A program made the position numbers and the translations under genes. The notes beneath the pieces were generated by a model. That model ran no database searches. It was not told where the DNA came from and saw only the letters and a program-made list of their open reading frames with translations. This document shows positions 24,721-38,170 of a DNA stretch of 64,000 bases, one piece after another; position 1 is the stretch's first letter, and every line of letters starts with the position of its first letter. This DNA comes from Apis mellifera (taxonomy: Eukaryota > Arthropoda > Insecta > Hymenoptera > Apidae), in NCBI RefSeq assembly GCF_003254395.2, contig NC_037643.1:13410963-13474962 (forward strand), read 5' to 3'.

Positions 24721-26322
24721 TTTTTGGTCGTGATCCTCTGTTTTTTTTTTTAGAGATTTTGATGATAGATGTTTATTCTTTTTATTGACAGAGATTATTA
24801 TTATTTTTGTGGCTTGTAAAATTTAGGATAAAAATGTTGAGTTTTTGTTATTTATAGTGTTTCTTTTTTTCTTAATATATAAATTTATGAATTATTTTGT
24901 CAAATTTTTTTATTAGTGTATATTGGTAATGCCATAATATTGTCAAATTGGTTTTTATAAATTGTAAATAAATAGTAAATGTTAAATATCGATTTCACAT
25001 AATCTGTATATAGGCCACTTAATATTAAATATTATTAATATTAAATAATTGAAGAAATGATATTTTTAATGATCAGTTAAAATACAAATTAGAATTGAAA
25101 TTTTTGTAAATATAAGGCGTCCAATGAAATACAACTTTTTATCCTTTCTCTTTCTTTCCACGTTCTCCGTTTCCTCGTTTCTTGGCATAAATATTGATTA
25201 AAAGTCGTTTACCACAAGGAATCGCGATTCTAGACTTGAATTTCTAGTTGATATAGACATTAAGGAAACTTGTTTCCAGCAATGTGTTATTCATTTTCAC
25301 CAAGTTCGTTGTAATCAATCAAACATCCATATAAATAGCAATGGATACAAGTAAGGAAACGTAGCAATTAAGAAGATTTCAATGATCTTACAACAACTAA
25401 TATATTTGCACACTATATGATATTACAATTTACATATATTTCATCACTTTATACAATTTTACTTATCTTAATTATTAAATTAAATTTCTTCTACTTCGTA
25501 TTCATCGCCATTAATTTTTCCTAACCTCAAACTACAAACATTATCAACCGATTCCCGCCACATACGTTTCTCAGCACTCTTTTACCATTCAACACAACGC
25601 CACCTAACACGTATCTTGTAACCAGCAAAATATCGCGAAGCGTAAAGTACATTCGATCGCTTCGCTAATAGAGTACACTGATAAACGACAGGAATATTGT
25701 CGCGGATATCGTGTACATCGTCTGTGTTAAAAGCGGTGATGCGGTTTGGTCTTCTACCGGTTGGTCGGTCTACGACAAAAGTGGAAACGGCCTGATACGA
25801 GTTGAAGGCAGTGAAGCGGAAGCGAGGCGAAAATCGTGCGCCTCTTGCGGCTCGATAAGAAAGCTTCGAGAAAGCATCAACCGGCCGACAAAAGCCTAGC
25901 CGGCGATAAGATTAAGTGCGCTTCGGGGCAAAGGAGCATCTTTTAACCGAGGAACTTTGCGGCTCGACCTCGAAACTCCGATTACGTAATCGGGCCGATC
26001 GATCGCAACGGGGACTGTTTCACCTTTCGTCGAACCGCTTTCAAACCCACGATTTTTCTCTTCGAAACATTGAGATCTGATTTTGAAGAACGAATCGTTC
26101 GGAGATTGCATTTATTTGAAAAATTAATTTTAAATAATGAAGAAATTAATTATTTAAATTATATTATATTATATTAAGTTATATATTAAGGTTATATGAT
26201 TCGAATTTAACGAATTTTTAAGTAATTTCTCTTCTAAGTCTTATATAACTTCGAATTAAGTCAATCATTTGAAACGAAAAATAATTGGATTGAATATTTC
26301 AAAAGTACACGATGAAGTCTCC
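24720..26322. other. Non-coding: AT-rich, then a mixed island
   Basis: 24720-25540 is AT-rich with T-runs. 25560-26100 is balanced, CpG-containing and without a recognisable gene. 26110-26320 is AT-rich. Confidence 0.55.
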
Positions 26323-26350
26323 AAAAAAAAAAAAAAAAAAAAGAAAAAAA
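26323..26350. repeat. Poly-A tract
   Basis: Twenty A, one G and seven A. No target-site duplication or gene-like sequence was found upstream, so it is not shown to be a retrocopy tail. Confidence 0.9.
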
Positions 26351-27322
26351 TAACCAATGCAATGCAATTTCTATACCATTTATTTCTTCCTTAAAACAAA
26401 TTCTAAGAAATATTAGTAATAATTTCCGCTAAATTAACCAATCTATCTTAACCTGTATAATTAACGTCCTTTCTATACTTGTCTTTTGCCATTAACCAAC
26501 GTAAATCGTGCAAGAACATCGTAAACGTAATCATGTAATGGGAACCTATCGCGTAGAGCAGACGATTTTCCCGTGATTCCCCCGCCCTCCCTTAGAAAGT
26601 GCAGTGAATTATCGAGCATCCAGAGGCGTGTCCCGATGGAAATTTATTCGATGGCTTCTAACGTGCACGAGCTGGGGTCCCGGCATTAATGTATCTGCCG
26701 TGAAATCGGTGTCCTCGGAATCGTGCGACACGCACTCGATGTTGTTGAGACTTTTTTCGATTCGGCATACCGGTTCGGGGACACGATGCGGCCTCTCGCG
26801 GGCGATCGGCATCGTTCGACACCAATCTGTGATAGCGGTCGAATGCCGCGCCGCCACCGAGAAGAACTCTAATTATCAACAGGACTCGCATAATCTGCGA
26901 TCCTATGGATATATAGAAAAATATGTCATTTCTTTTTTAAGATTTTTAAGAGATTTTATTTTTTTATTATTATTGCATCATTTTGATTGTTGAGCATTTA
27001 TATATTATATTCTATAAACATACTAGAATTCCTCTTATAAATATCTCGAACGTGACACTCAAATTCAATTTCTCCTATATATACGTAAAACGTCATGATA
27101 AAAATCTTACTAACAAGCGAAAGGTTATGATCATTAAAAAATCTAATTAGCGTATCATATTATTGATGACTATATGTTATCGAAACAGTAATTCAACAAG
27201 TTTCTTGAGAACAAAGAAAAAAAATTCAAAAAAAAAGAACAAATTAAATATATATAATTATACAAGATTGCTCAAAGAAAAATCAAGTTTCACAATCCAC
27301 GATAACATCGATCAAGACTTAC
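26351..27322. other. Non-coding: AT-rich flanks around a CpG-rich island
   Basis: 26580-26880 is an island with several overlapping frames on both strands, none recognisable. 26900-27290 is AT-rich and lies just downstream (minus strand) of the exon candidate that follows. Confidence 0.5.
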
Positions 27323-27386
27323 CTTGCTAATGTCGACTATTTCGCCCTCCCCCTGTCGTCGATCCGTCGAAGTATTCTCGGTCGTC
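27323..27386 (-). CDS. Candidate 64-nt internal exon, minus strand
   Basis: On the minus strand a good acceptor (TTTTCTATGTGTTGCAG) precedes 64 bases that end in a textbook donor, AGCAAG|GTAAGTC. Of three frames only one is open: one base, then 21 codons beginning TTENTSTDRRQGEGE and ending IVDISK, finishing exactly on a codon boundary. The donor is the best on this strand by eye. The peptide is polar and charged, like a linker in a large protein; I cannot name a family. It would need an upstream exon ending two bases into a codon. The candidate start exon at 63877-63932 does so, but a 36-kb intron would then separate them. It could be an alternatively spliced cassette or a chance match. Confidence 0.35.
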
Positions 27387-28660
27387 CTGCAACACATAGA
27401 AAACGCGCGAATAGACTATTTTCCTTCGGTCCAATGCATCATATCAAATGATTCGAGGTTACATATGCATTCTATATATAAAGAACACATTCCCACTACG
27501 CACAATCTCCCTGTCTCTCGTTTATCGCTTCTCTTCTCTATCATTTCAGACATCATTCACGAACAGAACGATCGTTGTTTTTTTTTCACGTCATCTAAGT
27601 TAGATGAAGGCGGATGCAGGGAACTTGGTTAATAAAATCGCGTCTCGTTACGCGATGATATGGATAGCTGACAGATAGGGCGCCATGCAATTACCAAGTT
27701 GCGTAATTGTGCGACCATGGCAACAGAGTAAAAAAGTAAATCAGCCCGTGCCTGTTTCTCCGTAATATTACTTTATTAGCGAAATGGGATAATGCCACGG
27801 TGTGTGACAAATTGGGAGCAACGCACGCTCGCGCATCAAGCGACGGTCGGAAAAGCGATGAATATTCATGGAGACGGCCGAGAGGAGAAAGCACGGTATA
27901 CTGGGATTGCTAGAAGCGCGACTACGTCACTAACCAGCACCCTATGTTCACACGTTTGTTGAAACACGTCAATGGTGGCGACTCTATCGTTTATGGCGAG
28001 TGGTCAATAGCTCGAAGGGAATTGCGGTTATGTAAATGACGAGAGTTTTTTGAGGTTATCGTTATTTCTTTGATGAGTTTATTATAAAATTTCTATTTAG
28101 TTTAATAAAGGTATGCAAATGCTAAATGATGTATGCTAAAAATGTCCTTTAAGAATTAAAATTTCAAAAGATGCATGATATATTTGATATATGTATAATT
28201 ACTTATTTCTTCTTGAATAAAACTTTAATAAAAGAAAATAATCTCTGTCAAGGTTTCAAATGATGAATGAATGTATGTTTTTTTCTTTAATTATACAGAA
28301 TGAATTCCCATAACGAGGACGTTTATCATATAGATACATGTATCTTTCATCATCGATTGATATAAGGGAAACGTAAATTATCTCTATCATTTATTCTATC
28401 ATTTAATTTAATTTTTCATTCCAACTTAGCAATTATCAATTACTATTATCAATAAAATTTTAAGATTCTCAAAATATTCTCCAAATTAACGAATATCATA
28501 ATTAAAGAATACCGTTTCTTCTCCCGGTCACAGCACGTCGGTAACAAAAGACGCGTAAAACGACGCGGCCGAGAGATCGCGTTGCTACCATGCCGCGGAT
28601 CAATTTATTAACGTTAATAACAAACGTGATTAAAATTTTTCATTCCTTGCTTGTCACGCG
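27387..28660. other. Non-coding: mixed, then AT-rich
   Basis: 27387-28030 is balanced with CpGs and contains no recognisable product. 28060-28500 is AT-rich, with a 14-bp perfect palindrome (AGATACATGTATCT) near 28332. Confidence 0.5.
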
Positions 28661-28800
28661 TTACGCCCTACTCCTCAGCCGTTCCAGCGTTCCTAATTAA
28701 AGTAATAAGCTAGGTCAAAGAATTTACCGTGAATCATTACCTGCGGCGCACTATGATTAACCATTCCTTCCCCGACACCTGTGGACGTTGTTAAAATCGC
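28661..28800. promoter_or_regulatory. Possible enhancer: homeodomain, nuclear-receptor and E-box words
   Basis: Within about 100 bases are CTAATTAA, AGCTAGGTCAAAG (nuclear-receptor half-site with a 5' extension), ATGATTAA and CACCTGTG (E-box). A minus-strand pair (acceptor GTCCACAG, donor CAG|GTAATG) also brackets 28741-28778 and leaves it open in two frames. I rate a regulatory element as more likely than an exon. Motif words alone are weak evidence. Confidence 0.2.
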
Positions 28801-28856
28801 GTGAAAAAAAATATGCTCAGTTGTCTTGCTTCGGTAATTATTTATTACAAGCCGCT

Positions 28857-28909
28857 ATTCGTGAATATAGTCCTCTGGAAATTTTATCTAAGATAAAATA
28901 TTCACGAAT
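28857..28909. repeat. Nested inverted repeat (hairpin)
   Basis: Perfect 12-base arms ATTCGTGAATAT (28857-28868) and ATATTCACGAAT (28898-28909) enclose a spacer. Overlapping its right side is a second perfect palindrome, ATTTTATCT-A-AGATAAAAT (28881-28899). The two can form alternative stems. Function unknown. Confidence 0.85.
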
Positions 28910-31900
28910 TGAGGATGATGAAAATATTTGGAAGAAATATAAATTTTATTATCGATATTGACAAGTTACTATTTTTAGAAATTGATAAATATTTAAAATT
29001 TAATATCGTCTTTTAATTTTTCTACGAATAGAAAAAATAAACATTGATCTAAAATATTGTTTCTTTCGTTGCTTGCGATGAATGCGTTATTAATGAAATT
29101 TAAATTAAGTTCCTGTAATTTAAAATTAAAGAAGAAAATTCAATTATTCAAAACGTGTAAAATGGAAGGTGATTTAATAAAGATGTTGAGAAATTTTTTA
29201 TATTGATATCCTTGGATAAAAATAATCTTTTTTGAGTATAATGTATTCTTTAATTTGATAATAAATCTTTAAATAAACATTTATGTGTGATTATATGATA
29301 CATAAATTTAAAATATTATCTATTAATATTTAAAATTTGATAATATGATATCTAATGTTTTAATTATTTTTTACAGAATAAATTTACCCATCAAGAACTG
29401 TTTTCAATCTTTCGAAAAACTGTAATAAGAATCTTGAATCTGAAAATTACAAATCTTTTTTTCAAGAGATAATATATAAAGATTAATTTATATATAAGAC
29501 ATTTACTAGACAATCTCGACCGCGGTTGAATTTTCGTCCAAACTAATTCACCGCCGGTTCATAGTATATTACAACATTACTTTGTACCGTAATACAAGCC
29601 AATGTTGTCCGATTAACATCCCAGATTGCATAGGCAATGCTCTTTACGCCAATGAGCATATACTTAAGCAGTGAAAAACGATCGAGCCTCGCAAAGATAA
29701 CGGCGACAACGTTCGCGACGTACCATGCTAGAATACCGATCGTCTGTATTCTTTTGTTTCCTTAAATTACATTAAGAAACATTCATTGATTTCATGTATT
29801 TACAAATCCTAGAATAAATTCAGTTCAATAATATAAACAAAATATATTTATCTAAAACTTATTGATAATATATTGTAATACAAACAATTTTCATCATTTC
29901 ACAATATTATCATTGTTATCCTATTATATAACTTCTTCATTTCTAACCAAAAAAGATAGTGTTAAAGAAAGATTATACTCATGTATACTAGGTATCATTT
30001 CTATTTTTCTGTTCAACGTGTAAATAAAAGAATATTCAATAGTAACTAATCATATAATCTTAAAACTATTCTCGCATAATCCAAACATTCTATTAACGTA
30101 CACGCCTACATTTACGGTTCCGCGTTCTGTTGACCGTTAAACGTCGCGTCGGTTAGGATCGTTTAATTATTCGAGCCGTCGACACAGAACCGATGAATAT
30201 TTTTTGTTATAGACTTTCTAAACGAACTGTTGGGCGTAGCAGACGTTCACGCGCGTTGAGATCTCATAGATTAGACATTGTATAAGTCTTCCATACTTAG
30301 ATAAAACTAGTTAACTACTGAAAAGGTTAGTACGCGACGATTATGGACTATGATTCGATTAATTATACAAATATCCGCTGATGGCGCGCGCGCAGAAGAA
30401 AGGAAGTCTTAATATTTATGGTTCTGTTTATGATAATAACTATCAATTTATTTATTGGAAATCACAAGTCATTGATGTTCGTATACATTGTGTATACCGC
30501 GAATTAATCATTTAATTTTTTCGTAGCCTTGTTATTAATGTATAATTGAATACGATTCATTATTTATATTTCATATGAAGTATTTTGATTGGGCGAAAAT
30601 TTTTTAATAGCGATATGATAGAATTTTATAATTTTTGCACTTAAGAAAATAACGCGAAAAATGAACCAGAAAATGATCTATAATATAGAAGAATTAGGGT
30701 AATGAGTAGAATCTCATTAATCGGAATTCAGCACAAAATGTAGATGTACCTATAATGAAAATTTTTGACTGATAGGAAAATTTCTCATCATACAATATTA
30801 TTGAAGCTCTTATTAAAATTTGAACGAAAAAAAAAAAAAGTAATTAAGTGTATTCTTCGATCTAAATCGAATATTGTAATTAATTCTAATGCATCTTCAT
30901 ATCAAAAATTCAACTTTTGTATCTTCTTTTCTATTATTTTTTTATTTTTAAATTTTCGTTCTACAAATCAAACTGTAAAAATATAGACAATAAACTGGTA
31001 TAGATTTCGCGTAATTATGTTTAACTTCAACAGAATATAGTAGCCACAGCATCTATCCGTTGTCGGTCGCAAGACACTCACTCCAGTAATTAAGCGGTAA
31101 TGAGGTATCGTCTGGCACGGCGAGTGGATAAATAAAGTTCCAAAGGTCGATGTGTATATACTATACGGCGAAGAACAGAGGAAAAGGAGAAAAGGTTCTA
31201 ATGGAATATAAATCTTGTAACTGCGTGGAGGTGGAGTACGTTTATCGTTGAGTGCGTGGTCGAGATTCATTTGTAAGAGCGTTTATTGTTCGTCCATTGC
31301 GGTTTATCCGTGATCGATAAAGATGTCGGTGAGGATGAAGAGGGTTGTGTTAATGGATTCGTTACTTTAACCAAAGTTGTCCTTCTATAATTCATAATAT
31401 ATCTTTCTTATCGATTAAAGACGATAAAAATTAGTTTTCAAAAAAATATTTTATTTTTAGATCTACGTTCTACGCTTTCTGTTTAATAATTTCTTTACAG
31501 AGCCTCATAACGAGACGTGTCAGCCTGTTTAAAATTCTTTCCAAGTATTACGACCAATCTGTGAACTTTTTTCTCGTGAAATAATACCGTTGAGAACTGT
31601 TTCCGTGTTCGCTCGTGGACCACCAGTAAGAGGATTATCTCGGAATGGCACCGGTCCTCTTATACGGTCGTAAGTATCGGCACTGCAATCGGCTTTGACA
31701 ACAGTAAATGGTTAATACACTTTGATAACACGAATCTAGCCTGTTTGGTCGAAACACTTATCGGATAACTGCTACGAATTATTTGCCACAAATAAGATCT
31801 AATTGTTGATGGTCAATTCAAGCACATGATTTGTCAATAAAATTAACTGAAAAATTCCCAATTTTTAAGACTTTACAATATCAATCAAAAATATCGAAAT

Positions 31901-33080
31901 ATCGAAATATAATTAGAAAAGTACCTCTTCATTTTCTTATTTTAAATAAATATTTTGGGAATCCAATAATTATTCCTTTCAAGCATGAATGAATCTTCTC
32001 AATAATATAAACTAACCTCTTCTTCTTCAATTTTGTGAACTTTTATGAATCAAATGAATATTGTTTTCGATATGAATACAAAAATCCTCCTAACAGTTTT
32101 ACTTGCAATCAAAAACATACAGCTTGTGAAAAAAATTATCACTTTCGTTCGCTGATTTAGTTTTGTTTCATGTCGTCAGATTGGTAATGATTGACATCGT
32201 GCGACTGAAACTGGTGAAACCGCGCACGCGTAGATTGATAGTTAGAAACGAATCGTTCATTCCTCCTTCGGCGCTGCTGTAGAAGGAACATATGCGACAT
32301 TCTCTCACGCGATTGAGGCGACACTCTGTGGATCGTAATAGATCAGTTGGTAATTTCTTATTAATAATCGCTTCGATTTTTTTTCTGGAGCGGAAAAGTG
32401 AACTGCGTCTCGTTGAAAATTGGCTGTAATCATTGCATTTTTCGTGGATACACTTCGAGAATTGTCTCTGTGAAATTTCTGTGGTTTTATATGTTGGAGA
32501 TGATTGATTGGAAAGCAGTATTGCGAATAAAGATGGAATCAAGAAAATAGAGAAGGTTAGGAAATAGAATGGATTATGGTTGAAATAAATTTATGTTGAA
32601 TCGTAATTCTCTTGCAATACTAGCATTGATATAAGATACTTAAATGATAAGAATGTACGATAAATATTTTCTAAATAATGTTTTATTTTTTGGTCAAGAA
32701 GATAACAGAGAAAGTTTACGAGATAGAAGTCGAAGTCAGGTTGTGAACAGATGGCAATTTGTATTAGATGGAAAAAATGAGGAAGGGCTGGATCAAAGTC
32801 CTTGCGGTTGGTATGTGTAAAATACCAAGCGTAGCTGCACGCACGGCCCGGAATGTCAGGGCACGGAATTTCTCGACGATTTCCCTCAACTGTTCTCGTA
32901 ATATCCTCATGCTAGAAAATTTATATACATTTCTTAAATCATAGAATCACTCTCGCGTCGATTTATCTAACCTTCCACCATCGTAAGTGTACACATAATC
33001 TAAAAGTGACAAAGTTGAAAGAATATCTAATTCATTTACGTCATTCTATCATTAAAAAACATACTTTCAAAAAATATATA
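28910..33080. other. Long AT-rich, gene-free stretch
   Basis: Mostly AT-rich, with small balanced patches at 29520-29740, 30110-30400, 31020-31340, 31560-31780, 32180-32480 and 32700-32900. A 13-base poly-A lies at 30827-30839. No frame exceeds about 125 codons and none is recognisable. Nothing functional can be supported. Confidence 0.6.
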
Positions 33081-34390
33081 GCTCGATTCACAGTTGCAGG
33101 TCAGGTTTCAGAAGAAACAGATGTCTGAACGAAAGCGAGCAAGTGGCTAATTGACTAACGAGCTATTCGTGGCTCGTACAACATTAGCCGTCATAGTCAG
33201 AAAATATTGAGAGATTGAGAGGAGAGAAAAAACAAGCAAAGCAACCGATACGAATAGGAGAAAGACAAAGAAGAAAAAGAAGAAGATCGTCTGAAGAAAA
33301 GAGAATCGCGAAGATGGGCGATCCTGTTTGAGTAGTGGACTGCTGGGCCAGCGGTGGTTCTATTGCTTTTAATGTAATCGAGCCGGGCGTCCTTTATCAT
33401 CGCGAGAAAAAATGGCCATTTAATCACAGCGTTTCCCGACGTGGGGTCTGTGCGCACCCCTCTGGCGCGCCGCCTCGAGAATCATTCCGATATTAATAGC
33501 GGATGGTTTGACCGCGTAATATGAGGAATCGTTGGCGCGCGCGTATAATATCACTCGATCGTGCCAAGTGGCTCGAGGAACACGCATGTTACACGGCCGA
33601 GAATGACAAATTAATCGTCTGTTTGGTTGGCCCTGCTCAACGCATCGAATCCTATAATACGGCTGAGAAATGACATTCAATGGAAGGAACATTTTGTTCG
33701 ATCATGATCTATACGAATCGTACTATACGGAAAGAAATTAGTTTACAATTGAGAATTTTAGGTTAAGTTTGGAATATTAATATATTATATATATTTCGTA
33801 TATATTAAATCCATGTCGTCATAAAATATTTGATATGATTTCTAGACAGCAGTACCACATATCTAACTAGGAATCTCATCAACTGATCACCTGCAATCAC
33901 ATTTCCAAATAGAACATCACGGTCGGATGGCGCTGCAGTCGAGGAGGATTGCGGCTGCTCGAGCCCGTTACAAAGTCGGCAATTATCGAGGAGGAGTGGC
34001 CCCAGTCGACCTCTTTGAAAACGCGCGTTACTCGATGTCCTCTCCTCCGTCACGATGGATGCACTCGCGGTATGCCGTTGATGTCACGTGGACTGGGCAG
34101 CGTCGGGTCCCGTAGGTTAATTTCACCGCGATAAGATCGTATGAGCGGATTACGCGGCGGAACACGATCGAACACCTGTAACGAACATGATTTTCTTATG
34201 AACGGTGGAACGGTCCGCGTCCGGTTTTCCCTCTATTCGAGAGTTACTCGATACGCCCAATATTTTCTCGATATCCATATGAGCATTGGTAGATGGAGAG
34301 GCGGAGAAGAGGAACTCACCAGGACATGTGCGCGATTTTTTCAACGCGCGATGGGGATTTCAGATTATACGATCGGGGTTAATGACTGAG
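33080..34390. other. Islands at 33.3-33.7 and 33.9-34.4 kb, no supported gene
   Basis: 33190-33300 is purine-rich on the plus strand. 33420-33680 and 33880-34380 are CpG-rich with conserved-looking but unrecognised sequence. A minus-strand donor word (CTG|GTGAGTTCC, edge near 34317) has stops in all frames upstream, so it does not mark a coding exon. Confidence 0.5.
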
Positions 34391-34420
34391 GTGTAGCCGA
34401 GCGGTCTAGGAATACCGCTC
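34391..34420 (+). pseudogene. tRNA-Leu-like D-arm fragment
   Basis: AGCCGAGCGGTCTA (34395-34408) matches the A-box/D-arm typical of eukaryotic tRNA-Leu. The rest is missing: there is no acceptor stem, no recognisable anticodon arm and no B-box (GGTTCGAAT-type) within 100 bases. GAGCGGT and ACCGCTC form a perfect 7-bp hairpin here. Either a tRNA-derived fragment or coincidence. Confidence 0.2.
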
Positions 34421-37400
34421 CGAGTTTTCTTATCGATTACATCTTGATTAGGGAAAGCAATGGACCGTATGAAACTGTTGCACGAGCATTGGAAATTCAT
34501 AATATGCCTTGATATGCTTGAGCTGGAAACGATTTAAATCGTGGAATTTATGGAATTGATGGTATTTCAATCGACGTTTGTATGATTATATCTTTATTGC
34601 ATTTATAATACTATTGATTTATTTTTATAACATAAAAATGTCTTCGCCTTCTCATATTTCTTAATATATATATATATCTATTGTGTTAAAATTATACATT
34701 ATTTATTAGCTATTGAAAGTTATAAGATTAATGGAAAAAGAATGGTTTTTTGCTAGAAAAAATTAGAAAAAAAAGTACTTGTCAAATTATCTTCTATATG
34801 AATTATGATTAAGTGATATTCATATTTGTTTAAACATTCTTATACTTTTTCCAAAAATGTATTATCACGATTCATAAAATAACATCTTTTACATATCTAT
34901 TTAAAAACAGGTGATGAACAATTATTTGGAAGAAATAGATTTGGAAAATCCGACCACCCACGGCAAATTCGTGTAGGCGTTGCATCAGTGCTCGGCCGAG
35001 CGCGGATAAAATAGTGAGGGAGAACCGGTACTCTTCAAGAGTCGTCATTCTATTCGAAACACTTTCTCTGGATCGTCGATTGATCCTGAGGACACGATTC
35101 AATCCAGTTCAATGGTTGTGTTCACTGTTTCATTATTTTTCATTTTCTCACCGTATCAATAATATATAATCATATATTCGTTTCAATTTACGTATATTCT
35201 TAACATTGCGATTTTGACTTTGGATGAAACGGAATTACAAAATGTTTTTGAAAATTAGATAATATATACGTGTATATAATTCAAGTGAAATGTTGAACAT
35301 AACCTCAACAGAAAAGGATTAATTAAAATCGAAGACGAAGAAAAGTTCACCCGGTGCACAAGGCTACGATATTCCTGTTCCTTTTGTCCGCACGGATCGC
35401 TGCTTCGAGCAGCCGAGCTGAAAGTGCCAACGATTAATAACATGATACGCACGCAGTGAGGATCTCTCGTACTCGCCATTAGTCGTAGCCGCGCTCTTAT
35501 CGCGGCACGGTCTCTCCACGGTTACGGTCACGATTTCGGAGACACTGGTGCGCAACCGACCGTGTAATTTACTGCGAATCAGCGTCAATTTAGCGATACT
35601 CGACTAGATCATCGCCAACCTCTTTTATCTATTCTGTTCGAGTAGATAGAGCTCATTGGAATTATGAGAAAAGCGTATTATTGGAACGAGTTTTTAAGGT
35701 TAGGTTAACAATACAAATTGAAGAACTTTTCGAGACTTTAAAATTAACGTATTTTAATGTAGAAATAAAATTCTTTCTTCATCATGAGTAATTGCATAAT
35801 TTTTACTTACTATTTAATTTTATAATATTATTTAAAATATAAAAGTTATGATTCACAAAACACTTATTTTTCTTACTATTACGAGTTAATATTTTTTATT
35901 CGCAGAGTATCGGTAATATAATTAGAAAAGAGAGGAAACAGAAATAATATGAAGTCGTTAGTAGCAAGATACCAATGGTAGAAAGGAAAATATAAGGTAA
36001 CAAGGAAGTAAAACGGAAATCATATTGCATGTGTCTATCTCTAAACTCTTCTTCTGATAGAGACGAGCGTACATAGGGATTAAATCGTGTACGAGGCTCC
36101 ACCTGTGAACAGCATTGCAAGTCCAATCCTACGACTTTTCATGCAACATTGTGAAGAACATACGTAGCGCTTCCGTAATATTACCTCAAAGATTATACGG
36201 AACAGGATACTTTTATTAAAATCCGAGACAGAAATCTCGTCAGCGGTCATAAACTTCAAAGTACCGACGATAAGAACTGTGGGGGACACGAATCGATATC
36301 AAGGCGGTGTCCTATAGGGAAATTCTCTTTCATGGAATGCGGACTCATTGCCCGGCGTTATAAAATTAAGCATCGCGTTTCAACATGCAATCGCGCTGTA
36401 TGCTACCAGTTTCTCGTGATGATTCGTTCACAGGAGAATGCAAGCTGATTGCCTGGAACATTATGACTGTGGTATACAGGATGAATATTTGCTAATTTTT
36501 AATTTAATGATTTTTATTTAACTTATCTTTGTTGATTGGGAAAGTCGAATTAACTCGTTATCTATATTGTTAATATTTTCAATTTTATAATAATTATACA
36601 TGTATACATATATATATATACATATATTATTAAAATTGAGGTTAATACAGGCACAACTATATTAATTATGATTATAAGTGAGAATTATATTTTCGATATA
36701 GTAGAATCACTGAATAGATCACTATATTGTGAATTCAATCGAAGATCAGGTTTTAATACCTCGAACGTGGGATTAGGACAGTGAAATGTTGCACGTTATG
36801 GCACTGTCTGGGAAAGGATCATTTTCGTTACGTAATCACATTGAATAGGCTAGCTTTTGCACTTCGTCTGCGTCACGGATATGTCGGTCCACTGTTGGAT
36901 TATTAACGCCTGTTTTTCCTGACAGTTCTATAGTAATTTGTATAGCCTGATGTCATAATGTGAAACGTTTGGAATGTTGACAATGGAAAATTGCCAACAA
37001 GAATTATTTTTAGATGATGCTTTTGAATTACAATTTGATTTTATGCTTCGAAACGAAATATTTTTTCTTTGATTAAAATAAATAATATAATATATCTATA
37101 TAATATCTATATAAATATATAAATATTTCTCTGCGCTTTATGTACATATAAAATAAATATAATTTCTCCTTTTCAACATTAGTTTACGGAACGATCTTAT
37201 AACTTAAACATTTCTCAAACAAACTTCCACTCGGTGAATACTCTGTCTTAATGACTTTATTACGAAACTAATGTTTTGAAACGCACGCGAACGTGTCGCC
37301 ATTTTGATCGATGTCTCGTTATTGTCATCGTTGGTGGCGTTGTCGTCAGTGATGTTATTTCTTGCACTCGATCTAGCATCTAGACTGCTAATAATAAGTT

Positions 37401-38170
37401 ACTAATGGAATCCCGGCTTACGTGGGCGAATCGATAAATTATCTCGGCAAAAGCTTATTGGACAAGTTGCATTGCATTGTGTTATGATAGTCATTAGAAC
37501 GTTAGGTGTAATTAAAGCATGTGTTCATAGTAACAGAATTTTTAACGATTACGTATAGGTGAATCCTACCTTACTTTGATGACAATAACAAATAAATATT
37601 ATTGCAAAAATAATACACAAAACTTAAGATTTCTCTTCATTACATCATTCGATCTAAGAATAGATTCAAAGAATATTATTACAAGAGTGAAACAGTAATT
37701 GAGGATTCATAGCCAACAAATCCAATTACAAGGAAGCCATGCTGTGAAATCAAGCATCGCTTGTAATTGTCATAATAAGGACTATATTGTTGCCGTGCGT
37801 CAATTACGCCAAAACACGCGTAACACAAAATGTAATCGGCTCCTGTCATGCAACGTTAATGGTTCACGTAACGTGTTAAGCCGTCTTCATTTGATATTTC
37901 GCGATTGCCAATTTTACATATTGCTATTTCGAACCAGTTCACATAAAAAGAATATGCACAGGTATTATCAATAATGGATAATTTGATCAATTATACAATT
38001 ATTTAAGAAAAATTTTCATTTCATAATTATTGAAAAGAATATATATAGGTTAAAAGCGAGCAAGATATATCATGTATCGTATATGAATTAACGAAATTTG
38101 AAATTTTATCTTCGACTAGAATTATTTTCTGTATACAACTTATTAATATCGTTATTAATTCGATCGATCT
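34421..38170. other. Gene-free alternating AT-rich and mixed DNA
   Basis: AT-rich at 34560-34910, 35110-35300, 35740-35930, 36480-36720, 37010-37180, 37560-37690 and 37980-38170, with balanced patches between. GGTTAGGTT occurs at 35698-35706. No recognisable gene, RNA or array. Confidence 0.6.

Noticed and set aside
26323..26350. Poly-A as the tail of a retrocopy
   Set aside because: No target-site duplication and no gene-like sequence upstream; the same holds for the A20 at 45047.
34263..34387. Minus-strand segment ending at a CTG|GTGAGTTCC donor as a coding exon
   Set aside because: All three frames contain stops between the nearest acceptor (ACACCTCAG) and the donor.
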